This document shows, in pieces, positions 27,811 through 37,102 of a stretch of 64,000 nt of DNA. The stretch covers positions 124,001 to 188,000 of the forward strand of contig NZ_MUYA01000001.1 in the NCBI RefSeq assembly GCF_002015115.1. Reading direction: 5' to 3'. A model generated the notes under the pieces. It was not told where the DNA came from, made no database searches, and saw only the letters and a program-made list of their open reading frames with translations. The stretch comes from Haemophilus paracuniculus (GTDB lineage: Bacteria > Pseudomonadota > Gammaproteobacteria > Enterobacterales > Pasteurellaceae). The translations under genes and the position numbers were made by a program. Within the stretch, counting starts at the first letter, position 1. Every line of letters begins with the position of its first letter.

Positions 27811-28077
27811 ATGGAGACTACAATGTCCACATCCATTCGTTTTGACAAACTACGTTTTGTTAAAAAGCTTCAAAAAGCTGATGTTAATTCCCCTGAATTT
27901 TCAGAGAAATTAGCAGAAGCTCTTGATGAAGCCTTGGAGCAAAGTCAGGCACAATTAGCAACAAAATCTGATTTAAAAGATCTTGAAGTTAAATTAGTTT
28001 CTGAAATGTACAAAATGGCTGGCTTTATATTAGCTGGCGTGGGTGCATTGATGGCTTTACTGAAATTCTTTAACTAA
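27811..28077 (+). CDS. Small coiled-coil membrane protein (DUF1640-like)
   Basis: 88 aa. N-terminal FDKLRFVKKLQKADVNSPEFSEKLAEALDEAL, a short coiled coil (QSQAQLATKSDLKDLEVKLVSEM), then one C-terminal membrane helix (AGFILAGVGALMALLKFF). Domain order is like the DUF1640/CCDC90 group. RBS AGGAGA. Upstream the words ATACCCTTAAC recur as in the two promoter regions. Function unknown. Confidence 0.65.
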   Translation: METTMSTSIRFDKLRFVKKLQKADVNSPEFSEKLAEALDEALEQSQAQLATKSDLKDLEVKLVSEMYKMAGFILAGVGALMALLKFFN

Positions 28078-28080
28078 TTT

Positions 28081-28160
28081 TACCCCCACTCACAAGGGAA
28101 ACATCTTTTCCCTTGTGAAAAGTGTTTCCCGATTTTTTACTTTCATCTAGGAGAAACACG
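28081..28160 (+). promoter_or_regulatory. Leader L2 (DUF3560 gene)
   Basis: A GGGAAACA (28096-28103), enclosed in CACAAGGG...CCCTTGTG; C TGTTTCCC (28123-28130), fully complementary to A and followed by GATTTTTT; D GGAGAAACAC (28150-28159), complementary to C over GTGTTTC. A:C is a terminator shape; C:D hides the RBS. Confidence 0.7.
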
Positions 28161-28817
28161 ATGACTACTAACACTTACGCAAAATTTGCGCCATTTGCGC
28201 CAACTGTTTTCGTTGCAAAATGTCCTGAACCTCACACCAAAGGTGAAATTATCACACTTACTAGCAAATATGGTAATGAAACCGAGGTTAAAATCCATAA
28301 CCTTGTCAAGCAAGAGGGAGATCACTATTTTTATTCTTTCACACGTTGTGATGGAATGGATAGCCAATCTTTTGCACAGCAAAAAGCTGAACGTTATCAA
28401 GGTTATGCGGATAATGCGACCAAACGCAGCCAAAATTGGCTAAATGCAGCGAATGAAGGACGAGACTTTTTGAGCTTAGGTGAGCCGATAAAAATTGGTC
28501 ATCACAGCGAAAAAAGACATCGAGCTTTGATCGAACGTAATGCCAAACGTATGGACAATGCGTTTGCAGAAATGGATAAAGCGGCAAGTTATGATTCTCG
28601 CATTGCATATTGGGAAAAAATGGCAGAGAAAATCGATCTTTCAATGCCTGAAAGCCTTCCGTTCTTCACGTTTAAATTGGCACAAGCCAAGGAAAAACAT
28701 CAAGAGCTTAAAGACCACCCTGAAAAACGAGCACACGGCTACGCATTGACCTATGCCAAGAAGGAAGTTAATGAACTCACTAAAAAAGTGAAATTAGCTG
28801 AATTACTTTGGGCATAG
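28161..28817 (+). CDS. DUF3560 domain-containing protein
   Basis: 218 aa from ATG 28161. The region QQKAERYQGYADNATKRSQ...DFLSLGEPIKIGHHSEKRHRALIERN (about 75-130) is the DUF3560 signature, followed by a helical C-terminus. Common on ICEs and plasmids, role unknown. Its start is embedded in leader L2. Confidence 0.8.
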   Translation: MTTNTYAKFAPFAPTVFVAKCPEPHTKGEIITLTSKYGNETEVKIHNLVKQEGDHYFYSFTRCDGMDSQSFAQQKAERYQGYADNATKRSQNWLNAANEGRDFLSLGEPIKIGHHSEKRHRALIERNAKRMDNAFAEMDKAASYDSRIAYWEKMAEKIDLSMPESLPFFTFKLAQAKEKHQELKDHPEKRAHGYALTYAKKEVNELTKKVKLAELLWA

Positions 28818-28863
28818 CCATTTTCTTACGCAATAAAACTCACCACTTGCTGTGGTGTTGTTC

Positions 28864-28928
28864 TACCCTCTGGGGAAATGTTCCCCTTGGGGCGTTTCCC
28901 CATCTATTTTTATTTTTGGAGAAACGTT
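28864..28928 (+). promoter_or_regulatory. Leader L3
   Basis: A GGGGAAATG (28872-28880); B TTCCCC; C CGTTTCCCC (28893-28901), complementary to A with one G-U; D GGAGAAACG (28918-28926). C CGTTTC pairs with D GAAACG, which differs from the GTGTTTC/GAAACAC pair of L2, so pairing is kept while sequence changes. Confidence 0.7.
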
Positions 28929-29195
28929 ATGTTGAAATCCTTTACCTTAGGCAAACTTGTGGCAACAAGTGCTGTCGCCGATATTTTTGCACCGCAAGTG
29001 CTATTCGCTTTAATTGCTCGTTACCGCTCAGGTGATTGGGGCAATTTATGTGAAGAAGATAAACAAGCTAATGAGTTCGCCATTCAACACGGCGGACGCA
29101 TCGTAGCAAGTTATCTTGTGGATGACGAAAAACTGTATGTGATCACCGAAGCTGATCGCAGCGTAACGACCATTTTATTTGCTTACGAATACTAG
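28929..29195 (+). CDS. Conserved small plasmid/ICE protein
   Basis: 88 aa from ATG 28929. Sequence of a widespread small mobile-element family: VADIFAPQVLFALIARYRSGDWGNLCEEDKQANE then GGRIVASY and YVITEADRSVTTILF.YEY. Databases often call these plasmid-related protein; the biochemical role is not known to me. Tightly followed by the next gene (9 bases). Confidence 0.75.
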   Translation: MLKSFTLGKLVATSAVADIFAPQVLFALIARYRSGDWGNLCEEDKQANEFAIQHGGRIVASYLVDDEKLYVITEADRSVTTILFAYEY

Positions 29196-29204
29196 GAGGA
29201 TAAG

Positions 29205-29567
29205 ATGAGTTTACACGGATTTGCATACAGTTTGCCTCGCAAAGTAGATTTTGAAATCAATTTCACCCAACGCCGTCAGGAACCACGCAAGTGCTTTTTT
29301 GAATGGCATAACAACCACGATATACACCGTTGGATGGCTGGTTGTTATGATGAAAAAGGGGGATTGTGTGAGGCGTTTCTTGGCTATACCCTCGTGCTGA
29401 CCGAAGCTGATTTGGATGCTCTGGAATTTGCTATTCAAAGTGATTTTGAATATGCCACAGAGTATGCCCACGATGTTGAGCTAGAACGGGAACGAGACTT
29501 AAATTTTATCAAATTTGCCCGAGCAGAGATTGCAGCAGGCAATACCGTTTACTATGACTCTTGGTAG
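29205..29567 (+). CDS. Conserved hypothetical ICE protein
   Basis: 120 aa. Features: RKHPN-like segment (EPRKCFFEWHNNHDIHRWMAGCYDEKGG, about 26-53), then an acidic helix LTEADLDALEFAIQ and FIKFARAEIAAGNTVYYDSW. This family is often mislabelled phosphoglycerate kinase, for which there is no support. Same transcript as the preceding gene; a terminator follows. Confidence 0.65.
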   Translation: MSLHGFAYSLPRKVDFEINFTQRRQEPRKCFFEWHNNHDIHRWMAGCYDEKGGLCEAFLGYTLVLTEADLDALEFAIQSDFEYATEYAHDVELERERDLNFIKFARAEIAAGNTVYYDSW

Positions 29568-29573
29568 TTATAT

Positions 29574-29608
29574 GAAGCACATTTACTACGGTGAGTGTGC
29601 TTTTTATT
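29574..29608 (+). terminator. Terminator after accessory pair
   Basis: AGCACA...TGTGCT stem with TTTTTATTTT, 7 bases past the stop. Confidence 0.75.
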
Positions 29609-29698
29609 TTGACTATGAATATTATTTTTTCTTCCTCTCTTCGGCTCTTTTATTCATTATAACTAATAAATATCATTGATAGCATTTGGATAGGCAAA

Positions 29699-29968
29699 AT
29701 GAAAAGAGTCGCTTGCATAGTGATAAAAATCATCGTTATTATTTCCATTATACCTATATTAAGCATCCTTTTATTCCAAGCCCACTCTATTTTTTGGGAT
29801 ATTGCTTTTAATCCTGATTTACAAGGAGTCCAAAAAATAGCCTATTTATTTAGCATACTCGTTATGCTGATTTTGCTGATTGTAACAGTCAGATTTTTCA
29901 GTGTTAGTACAATGCTGATTTTTTTGGCGACAAAATATCTCAAAGAGATAAAAAATCAAAAATCCTAA
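29699..29968 (+). CDS. Hypothetical two-helix membrane protein
   Basis: 89 aa. Two strong membrane segments (about 8-30, IKIIVIISIIPILSILLFQA; and 45-72, ILVMLILLIVTVRFF). Weak RBS (AGGC). No family recognised; composition is AT-rich. Lies alone between two conserved blocks. Confidence 0.45.
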   Translation: MKRVACIVIKIIVIISIIPILSILLFQAHSIFWDIAFNPDLQGVQKIAYLFSILVMLILLIVTVRFFSVSTMLIFLATKYLKEIKNQKS

Positions 29969-30075
29969 ATTATTTCTCTTTAATTATCTAAATTGATTAT
30001 CCGATTTTTGATTAAAAGCGAGGGGATTTTTTTGCATAGTATTGCCATTTTATCTTCAAGCCTTAGGATGCAATA

Positions 30076-30753
30076 ATGAAAAAAACAAAATTATGCGGTT
30101 CAATCATTCTGACCGCACTCATTACCGCTTGTGCCCAAAGTAATTCTGTAAATACAGAAACCTCAAATCCACCCGTCAGCGGCACTGAAATTTCCCCTGG
30201 TATTCCGTTGCCTGATGATGGCTTAGTGCCAGAATCTAAACCGTTGGATGGCGAGCAAGCGGTATTATCTTCACAAAATCCACCAGTCAAATTAAGGGTC
30301 GTCAGTGAAGACATTTACACCACCGTTCCTGCCTCAAATCCTGAGGTTATTCGCTATGACAGATACACCCTTGTTGGTAGCTCACCTGTCGGCGGACAAA
30401 AATACCTGCTCGATCAACTTGTGTCCGTTAATATGGGTAAAAACTATGGCATTAGCGTTGAACAAGGTATTTGGAACACCTTACAAGATACAGGTTTTAC
30501 GCTCTGTTCACCAACACAGTATGAGGTGCAAACGCTCTTTGGTTTGCAGTTGCCCAAAGTTCACCATAAATTTGGTCCAATGAAGTTGCGTGATGCCCTG
30601 CAAATGTTAGCGGGCGAAGCCTATCAATTGACATTGAACGATCCTCTTCGTCAGGTCTGTTTTGAACGCCGACAAGAGGTTGATATACCGAGCGGTACAC
30701 CTAAAATTCGTGTAGAAACTGTTTCAGGTTATGATTGGCGAGAACGTGATTAA
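30076..30753 (+). CDS. PilL N-terminal-like ICE lipoprotein (TIGR03748)
   Basis: 225 aa. Lipoprotein signal with lipobox ITAC (Cys19). C-terminal PilL core: YDRYTLVGSSPVGGQKYLLDQLVSVNM, ISVEQGIWNTLQDTGFTLC, LPKVHHKFGPMKLRDALQMLAGEAY and VCFERR. In this ICE class the gene opens the transfer region. Probably outer-membrane-anchored; role in pilus or secretion assembly inferred from the family. RBS AGGATGC is weak. A terminator follows. Confidence 0.85.
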   Translation: MKKTKLCGSIILTALITACAQSNSVNTETSNPPVSGTEISPGIPLPDDGLVPESKPLDGEQAVLSSQNPPVKLRVVSEDIYTTVPASNPEVIRYDRYTLVGSSPVGGQKYLLDQLVSVNMGKNYGISVEQGIWNTLQDTGFTLCSPTQYEVQTLFGLQLPKVHHKFGPMKLRDALQMLAGEAYQLTLNDPLRQVCFERRQEVDIPSGTPKIRVETVSGYDWRERD

Positions 30754-30759
30754 TATTTT

Positions 30760-30790
30760 GACGGGAGAATTTCCCGTCTTTTCTTTTTTA
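30760..30790 (+). terminator. Terminator after pilL-like gene
   Basis: GACGGGA-gaatt-TCCCGTC followed by TTTTCTTTTTT. Confidence 0.85.
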
Positions 30791-30898
30791 TAAATCTCCA
30801 TTTTGCATTTTTAATTTCATATTTCTTCTTTTTTCTCATTCCTTTAATTTTTCATTTGGGTGATTAACCTGATTATTTTTTATTTCAAGGACATTCAA

Positions 30899-33800
30899 AT
30901 GAATCACATTTTTAAAATTAAACGTAACCATTTAGGACAATCCGTTGTTACCTCAGAATTAGCTAAGGCTCGTGGAAAAATGACTGCTATTGCCGTTGCA
31001 GTTTGTTCAGCATTATTGAGTTTATCGGTTTCGGCAACGCCTGTTACTGAACAAGGTACAGCCACTTCCGAAAATGCGATTGCAATCGGTTCATCTTCAT
31101 TTGCGACCGCGATCAGTGGTATTGCCACGGGTTTCGGTTCAATCGCAACGGGGGATAATTTTTCTCGTGAAGATTTTTTGTTGAAGAAGCAGGAAAATGA
31201 TGCGTTGATTGATGCAGCCAACCAAGCTCAATCGGATGTCAATAATACCAATAATAACATTGCGGCGATGGATGATGCCATTACCTCTTTGGGTGAGCAA
31301 ATTACCCATTTAACAAATCAACAAGCCAATATTACGCAAAAAATTGCGGAAAAAGACCGCTTGGATGCCCAATCAGGGCGTTTAACTGACACGCTAAACG
31401 ATCAAAAACTGGCATTAAGCGATGCCAAAAGTGCTCTCGACCAAATTCTCTCAAATGGTAAAAACCTTTATCTCAATTTTACCGATGAACTCAATTCCCT
31501 TAACTGGTCAGCATTAAATGGTACAGATGCGGGTCGCAATACCATTGCCAATGAGCTTAAATCGCGTATCGAGCAGAAATTTCCTGAAATTGCGACAAAA
31601 TACGATGATGCCAAATATCGTGCCATTATTGATGGCTATATTAACCGTCAAGCTCAATATCAAGGTTCTTACGAAAGTTTAGCCACAGAAACCTATACAG
31701 GTAAAAATAATGATTATGGACGTACAGGTGGGTATCAAGACAGATTTAAAACAAACAAAAATGTTTTATTAAATCAATGGTATTTCTCATCATCTCTTGA
31801 TAAAAAAGATTATGATATTGATAAAACCAAATCGAAATATACGATTGCACTTGAAAGCATATCTGGAGGCGTAAGTTCAGGAGGTGCAAGTGGTACTAAT
31901 TTTGGCAACAGAATAAGAATAGACAATCAAATTGAGAATTATAACCGAAAAGCATATAGTTCTTTAAACTTTAATTTATCTAAAAATAATGAATCTGGTT
32001 TAAATGCCGCTCTTTTAACTGTTTTGTCCAAACAAAAAGCCGATTTAAATAATGAGTTTACCGCAATAAACTCATTTTCAACGGGGTTTGAGCAATTATT
32101 ATCGACCAATCTGATGTTTGGAAACGATAACTTTGAAACCGCCTACAACAGCTGGTCAGAAAATGTTTATGCATCCAATGTGATCCAATTTAATGTAAAA
32201 ACCACACATTCAACGACCAGTAAACAATCACCTTACTTTTATGATGAAAACATTGGCGTTTTAACAAAAATCAAAGATATGACGGTAAATAACCAAAACC
32301 TCATATCTACGGATGATATTTCTCATTTCAAACGTTTCTATCAAAACATTCAAGATAAATATAATACCATTGATTGGAATTTCAATCGTTCAGCTTATGA
32401 TTTAACTGCATATCGAGCCAGTTTTGATAAAGTATTAGCCTATAATGCCAAAATAAACTCACTACTTGATATTTATCAAAGCATTATTAATGAGCGAAAA
32501 AAAGATAATGCCAATCAAGCTCAGATCGAAACTTGGACACAAGAATTGATGAATCTAAAACAACAAATTTTAGATGGCACACAAGACAAAACCAATTTTG
32601 GTATGGGGATGGAATTAGTATTAAACCAGACAAATGCTGATTATTATCTTAATTACGCCAATGATGAAGCCCAACGTACCATTGCTCGTATCAATAGCGA
32701 ATTGAAACTTTATGATGACAAAGACCAATTAGTGGTTGATGTTACCTCAAAGGCGAAAGAATTACAGAAAGCCTATGACGATGCGAAACGTGCAGCAGAC
32801 AACACCCAAGCTGAACTCGATGCGGTCAATAAGCAAATCAGCAACCTTGCCTTGACCGAAGAAGAACGTAAAGTTGATGACCTCAAAGATGCCAAAGAAA
32901 AAGAGTTGGAAGTGGCTAAACGCAAAAAGGAAGAGCTGGAAGATCAACTTGAAAAGCAGAAAAATGCCTTAGAAACCGCTCAAAATAACCTTAAAAATTC
33001 TGGGTTAAAAGACTTAGGGTTACGCTCTCAGGCGTATGGCGACAATGCGTTCGCCTCTGGGGATGATTCGATTGCCTTAGGCACAAATGCGACAGCCATT
33101 GCCGATCACAGTATTGCTATCGGATTAAATAGCTCGGTAACAGGCACGTCAAGTCTCGCCGTAGGAACAAATTCTGTGGTAAGTGGTGATAATGCATTGG
33201 CATTAGGTACTAATAACGTGGTTTCTGGCAATCGTGTTTCGGTCATCGGGCAAAATAATACCGTTGAGTCAAATGATGTGATGGTCTTAGGCAATAACAT
33301 TACCATCAGCCGTGGTTTTGATGGTGCTGTGGTCCTCGGTAACGGATCAACCGTTGAGAAAGCGAACCCAACGGAAAGCATTGTGCTAAACAATGTCACT
33401 TACACCTTTGCAGGTACGACACCTACGGCAACCGTTAGCGTTGGTGCAGAGGGTGAAGAACGTCAGGTGGTGAATGTTGCCGCAGGTCGTATCACCTCAA
33501 CCTCGACCGATGCCATTAATGGTTCGCAGCTCTATGCCGTAACCGAAGCTGTCAATGGTACGGCGGACGTAGTGCGTGGCATTGCCGATGAAATTTTAGG
33601 TAAAGGCAATTTGAGCTTTACCGACAATGCGGGCAATACCGCAACCGTGAAACTTGGCAATGCGTTAAATGTGGCAGGCGATCAGAACATTAAAACCGTG
33701 ATCGATCCAACCACGAATACGTTGTCCGTTACACTTGCTAATAATGTGACAGCAGACCGCTTTACGGCGGGAAATGTCTCATTAAGTGTTGATGGCATCA

Positions 33801-34542
33801 ATGCAGGCAACAAGAAAGTGAGTAATGTTGCCGCAGGCGATATTAGCCCTGATTCAACAGAGGCGGTCAATGGTTCGCAACTTTATGCGGTGGCAGGTAA
33901 TGTGATCACCAATGCCCAAAATTTAGCAAACCTGAATGACAAAGTCTCGAAAGGTTGGAATATTGCGACTAACGAGGGCGAACAATCAGCCAATGTGCAA
34001 ATGGGTGATACTGTTACCTTAAATCAAGGAAATAACATTGTGATCACCCAATCAGGTCAAACAATTACGGTTGCGACAAGCTCTACGCCAACCTTTGATA
34101 AGGTCAATGTGGGCAATGTGTCGATTGATGGCGAACGTATTCGTGGGATTGCCAACGGTGTAGAGGATTCGGATGCGGTGAATATGTCTCAATTAAATGC
34201 GACAAATAACAGTGTCATCCAAAATACCTTGAACATTTTCAAAAATGCTGCGGCTCTTGCCAAAGGGTTAAATACGGCGACCGATGATGGGGTCATGTGG
34301 ATAAACGAGCCAAACGCGGCACAGCCATTGCAGGAGCGATGGGGATGTTGCCACAACCGCACCTGTCAGGTAAGTCAATGGTATCTGCGGCAACCACCAA
34401 CTATCGTGGTCAACAAGCCATTGCCGTGGGTTACTCTCGTTTAGCTGACAATGGTAAACATATCATCAAGCTCAGCGGTGCATCGAATACTTCTGGTAAA
34501 AAAGATGTGATGATCGGTGCCGCTTACGGTTACAGCTGGTAA
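30899..34542 (+). pseudogene. YadA-like trimeric autotransporter adhesin, frameshifted before its anchor
   Basis: From ATG 30899 (AAGGA upstream) the frame runs to 34444. Residues 1-47 are an extended signal peptide (MNHIFKIKRN...VTSELAKARGK, then AVCSALLSLSVSATP). A long coiled-coil and novel passenger follows, then YadA-head repeats (AIALGTNAT, SIAIGLNSS) from about residue 705, stalk and neck motifs (AINGSQLYAV, AVNGSQLYAV). The C-terminal YadA anchor (VDKRAKRGTAIAGAMGMLPQ to GAAYGYSW) is present but one frame away (34297-34542). One extra G in the GGGG run at 34289-34292 would restore D-D-G-G-H-V-D-K. So: a switch, a true lesion, or a sequencing error. Without the anchor the protein would not reach the surface. 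Confidence 0.85.
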
Positions 34543-34551
34543 CCCCCTTTC

Positions 34552-34588
34552 AAGGAAAGGATAATTTTTATCCTTTCCTTTTATTTTT
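34552..34588 (+). terminator. Terminator after the adhesin
   Basis: AAGGAAAGGATAA-ttt-TTATCCTTTCCTT, perfect 13-bp stem, then TTATTTTT. Confidence 0.9.
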
Positions 34589-34756
34589 CCTACCTACTTT
34601 CCCACCTCTGATCATTGCCTTATTGAGCAATCCCTTCCCCTAGCAGGTCAATCGCCTGCTGTCCTCTAAAAATCCTCATAAAATCAATAACACTTTATTC
34701 TTACGGTCAATTTCGCTTTTTGGCATATTCAGCACCTACTTTATCTAGGAGCTATT

Positions 34757-35539
34757 ATGTCATTTCGTTATGCCTTTTTACCTGCATTATTTGCCTTACC
34801 CTCTTTGGCGTGGGCAAATACTGCATCAACTGCCGCACAAAATACCCTTTATTCCGCTCAACAGATGCAAAAAACCGTTGAAACAGCCTCAGGGGTAAAT
34901 CCGATTCAAACCAATCAAACCCAAACCGTGGATAAGTGGACAGAATGGGGGCTGACACGGGAAGATTGGACTCGATATGAAGAGTTGATGAAAGGCACTC
35001 GCGGTATCTGGACACCTAATTTAGATCCATTGACGACCTTAGGCGTTGAAGCTCGCAATGAAGCAGAACGTGAACGTTATGCCACCTTATTGGCGAAAAA
35101 AGAGTTCCAACGGACAGAAAATGAACTCAAATTTCAACGTACCTACAACCGTGTCTTTGAACGGCTTTATCCTAATCTCTTACCTTTTTCAATGAATGGA
35201 GCAGAAAAAAATCTGTCCTCTTCTGTCGGTTCAGAGATGAACCGTGTCATCTATTTTACTCGCACCGATTGCGGTAAAAAATGTGCGGACGATCTTGTTC
35301 GTTTATTCCGTTTTGCCAACAATACGCCTATTGATATTTATGTGGTCGATTCCGAGAAAAAAGACGACAAAATTCGAGCGTGGGCAATTGAAAATGGAAT
35401 CGACCCAAATAAAGTCAAAACAGGGCAAATCACCCTCAACCACGACAATAATGGCTATTGGTTCAAATACGCCAAAAGCCAAGCCCCTGCGGCGTTCTAC
35501 ATTAAAGGAGATGGCGTGTGGCAATCTCTCGCCTATTGA
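34757..35539 (+). CDS. TIGR03759 family ICE protein
   Basis: 260 aa with an Sec signal peptide (MSFRYAFLPALFALPSLAWAN). Family sequence WTEWGLTREDWTRYEELMKGTRGIWTPNLDPLTTLGVEARNEAERERYA in the first half; the second half contains FTRTDCGKKCADD, a CxxxC pair and a thioredoxin-like region. Periplasmic component of the transfer apparatus by context. First gene of a long rightward transfer operon; its last 22 bases overlap the next gene. Confidence 0.88.
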   Translation: MSFRYAFLPALFALPSLAWANTASTAAQNTLYSAQQMQKTVETASGVNPIQTNQTQTVDKWTEWGLTREDWTRYEELMKGTRGIWTPNLDPLTTLGVEARNEAERERYATLLAKKEFQRTENELKFQRTYNRVFERLYPNLLPFSMNGAEKNLSSSVGSEMNRVIYFTRTDCGKKCADDLVRLFRFANNTPIDIYVVDSEKKDDKIRAWAIENGIDPNKVKTGQITLNHDNNGYWFKYAKSQAPAAFYIKGDGVWQSLAY

Positions 35540-36264
35540 TCACTCTCGGTTCACTGAGTATTTTCTTCTCATCCACCGCACTTTCAGCGAAACCGTTCTA
35601 CGGCTTTGGGCGAGAGGTGGATAGTTACATTCGTGAAGCGGCTCAACGCTACCAAGTCAGCGAAGCGATGTTACGCGGCTTAGTGAAAATGGAAGATGGC
35701 TGGTATGGCAAAATTTCGCCTACGGGTGCGGTTGGGGTGGGGCAATTTACCTTCAAAACTTGGAATGAACTTGCTCAACTACCCGAGGGGTACCGCATCG
35801 GTATGCGACCGATTACCGCTCGAACCAAAGGCACCTCTGCCGATCCTCGCCATCATCGTTATATCAATACCTTGGCGATGGGATTATACGTCCGTTGGAT
35901 TATCAATCAATTTGCCGAACGTGGCTTGAAAGCTACCGATGAAAATGTGTACCTCGCCTACAACATTGGTTTAGACGGCTTTCATCGAGCGGTTTCTGGA
36001 CGTACTACTTGGAACGATCTCAAAAATATGCGGCGAAACGGTATGACCCGCTCAATGCGAGTCAGTGATTTTCTCGCCTACCAAAAAGGTCGCTATTTAG
36101 AAAATAAACGTATTGCGAATTTTCAACGTGCCGTACCGAGTCAATCTTTTGCATCTGCATCACCTAAACGTAATATGGCGACATTACAACCGAATATCCC
36201 GTCTCCGCAAGTGATGCGGTGGGTAGAGCCTGCCGAGAAATTGCGTTGGATCAACCCGCTTTAA
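35518..36264 (+). CDS. Lytic transglycosylase (VirB1-like)
   Basis: 248 aa, GTG start at 35518 with AAAGGAG ahead. Signal peptide, then an SLT-type domain: GREVDSYIREAAQRYQVSEAMLRGLVKMEDG (catalytic Glu about 57), SPTGAVGVGQFTFKTW and YLAYNIGLDGFHRA. Opens peptidoglycan for the conjugation machine. C-terminal tail (about 205-248) is basic and Pro/Ser-rich. A second, different muramidase domain is fused to TIGR03755 at 52668. Confidence 0.88.
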   Translation: MAISRLLITLGSLSIFFSSTALSAKPFYGFGREVDSYIREAAQRYQVSEAMLRGLVKMEDGWYGKISPTGAVGVGQFTFKTWNELAQLPEGYRIGMRPITARTKGTSADPRHHRYINTLAMGLYVRWIINQFAERGLKATDENVYLAYNIGLDGFHRAVSGRTTWNDLKNMRRNGMTRSMRVSDFLAYQKGRYLENKRIANFQRAVPSQSFASASPKRNMATLQPNIPSPQVMRWVEPAEKLRWINPL

Positions 36265-36287
36265 TCGCTTTTCAATGAGGAATGAAA

Positions 36288-36596
36288 ATGAATACGCCCT
36301 TTTCTGCTTACTTGAATATTGCTCGACATCTTGTGCGATTTATCTTGTCATTTTTCACCATTTTTTTAATGGTAATTGGCTTTCTTTTTGTATTGATTCC
36401 CCTTTTGTCGGGCGGAAGTTATCAAGTGCTTCAATCGCTTAGCCAACTGTCAGAAGCTGAGTTCGCTAAATTTTTAGACACGAGCCTACAACAGGTCTTC
36501 TTGCTCACACTGATGCTCCTTTTTATTCAAAAAGGGATGTCTTTTTTGGTCAGTTTCAAAGCTAAATTGAACAGTATTGAGGTGCAGTCAAAATGA
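36288..36596 (+). CDS. Small membrane protein of the transfer operon
   Basis: 102 aa from ATG 36288 (GAGG 7 bases ahead; another ATG two codons earlier). Two membrane segments (about 18-40 and 65-85). Family not recognised with confidence. Overlaps the next gene by 4 bases (ATGA). Confidence 0.65.
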   Translation: MNTPFSAYLNIARHLVRFILSFFTIFLMVIGFLFVLIPLLSGGSYQVLQSLSQLSEAEFAKFLDTSLQQVFLLTLMLLFIQKGMSFLVSFKAKLNSIEVQSK

Positions 36597-37102
36597 ACAA
36601 AACTTATTTCTATGGGCTGTTCGCCTTTTTCTGTCTGCAACCACAAATCAACGCCAAACTTTCGGTACTTGCCGATCTTGGTGGTGAAAGTGCCGTGCGA
36701 TTTTATGAACCGATTCAACCCGTATCAAGCCCTGATGCCCCTCAAAATCCTAATGCTGTACCAAGTGTTGTGAGTGAAGCAGATATGCTCCCCGTGGTTT
36801 CGCATAAATGGTCGGTCGGTTCTGTGCAGCCGCAAGCGGTGAGTTTAACTGGGGCAATGCCCATTTTTTTGCTTGGTGTAGATGAACGATCCCGTCAATG
36901 GCTTGCAGACAATCAGCAAAAATTACAGTCGCTTGGAGCTACGGGGTTAGTCATCAACGTACAAACTGTGGACGAGTTAAACCAGTTGCGTGCCATTGCT
37001 CCTTCTTTGACTTTGCTTCCATCCCCCGCCGATGCCTTGGCAGATCGTCTTGGGTTAAATCGTTATCCGCTGCTAATTACCGCTGAGGGAATCTCACAAT
37101 GA
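36593..37102 (+). CDS. TIGR03765 family ICE protein
   Basis: 169 aa, signal peptide (to about residue 21). Family features: LSVLADLGG..AVRFYEPIQP near the mature N-terminus and FLLGVDERSRQWLADNQQKLQSLGATGLVINVQT, ending ADRLGLNRYPLLIT. Periplasmic. Overlaps the coupling-factor gene by ATGA-type coupling, the usual order in the class. Confidence 0.85.
   Translation: MNKTYFYGLFAFFCLQPQINAKLSVLADLGGESAVRFYEPIQPVSSPDAPQNPNAVPSVVSEADMLPVVSHKWSVGSVQPQAVSLTGAMPIFLLGVDERSRQWLADNQQKLQSLGATGLVINVQTVDELNQLRAIAPSLTLLPSPADALADRLGLNRYPLLITAEGISQ

Noticed and set aside
33000..33400. Repeats in the adhesin read as a tandem DNA repeat array
   Set aside because: They are the degenerate AxAxG-type head repeats of YadA proteins; the repetition is at protein level.
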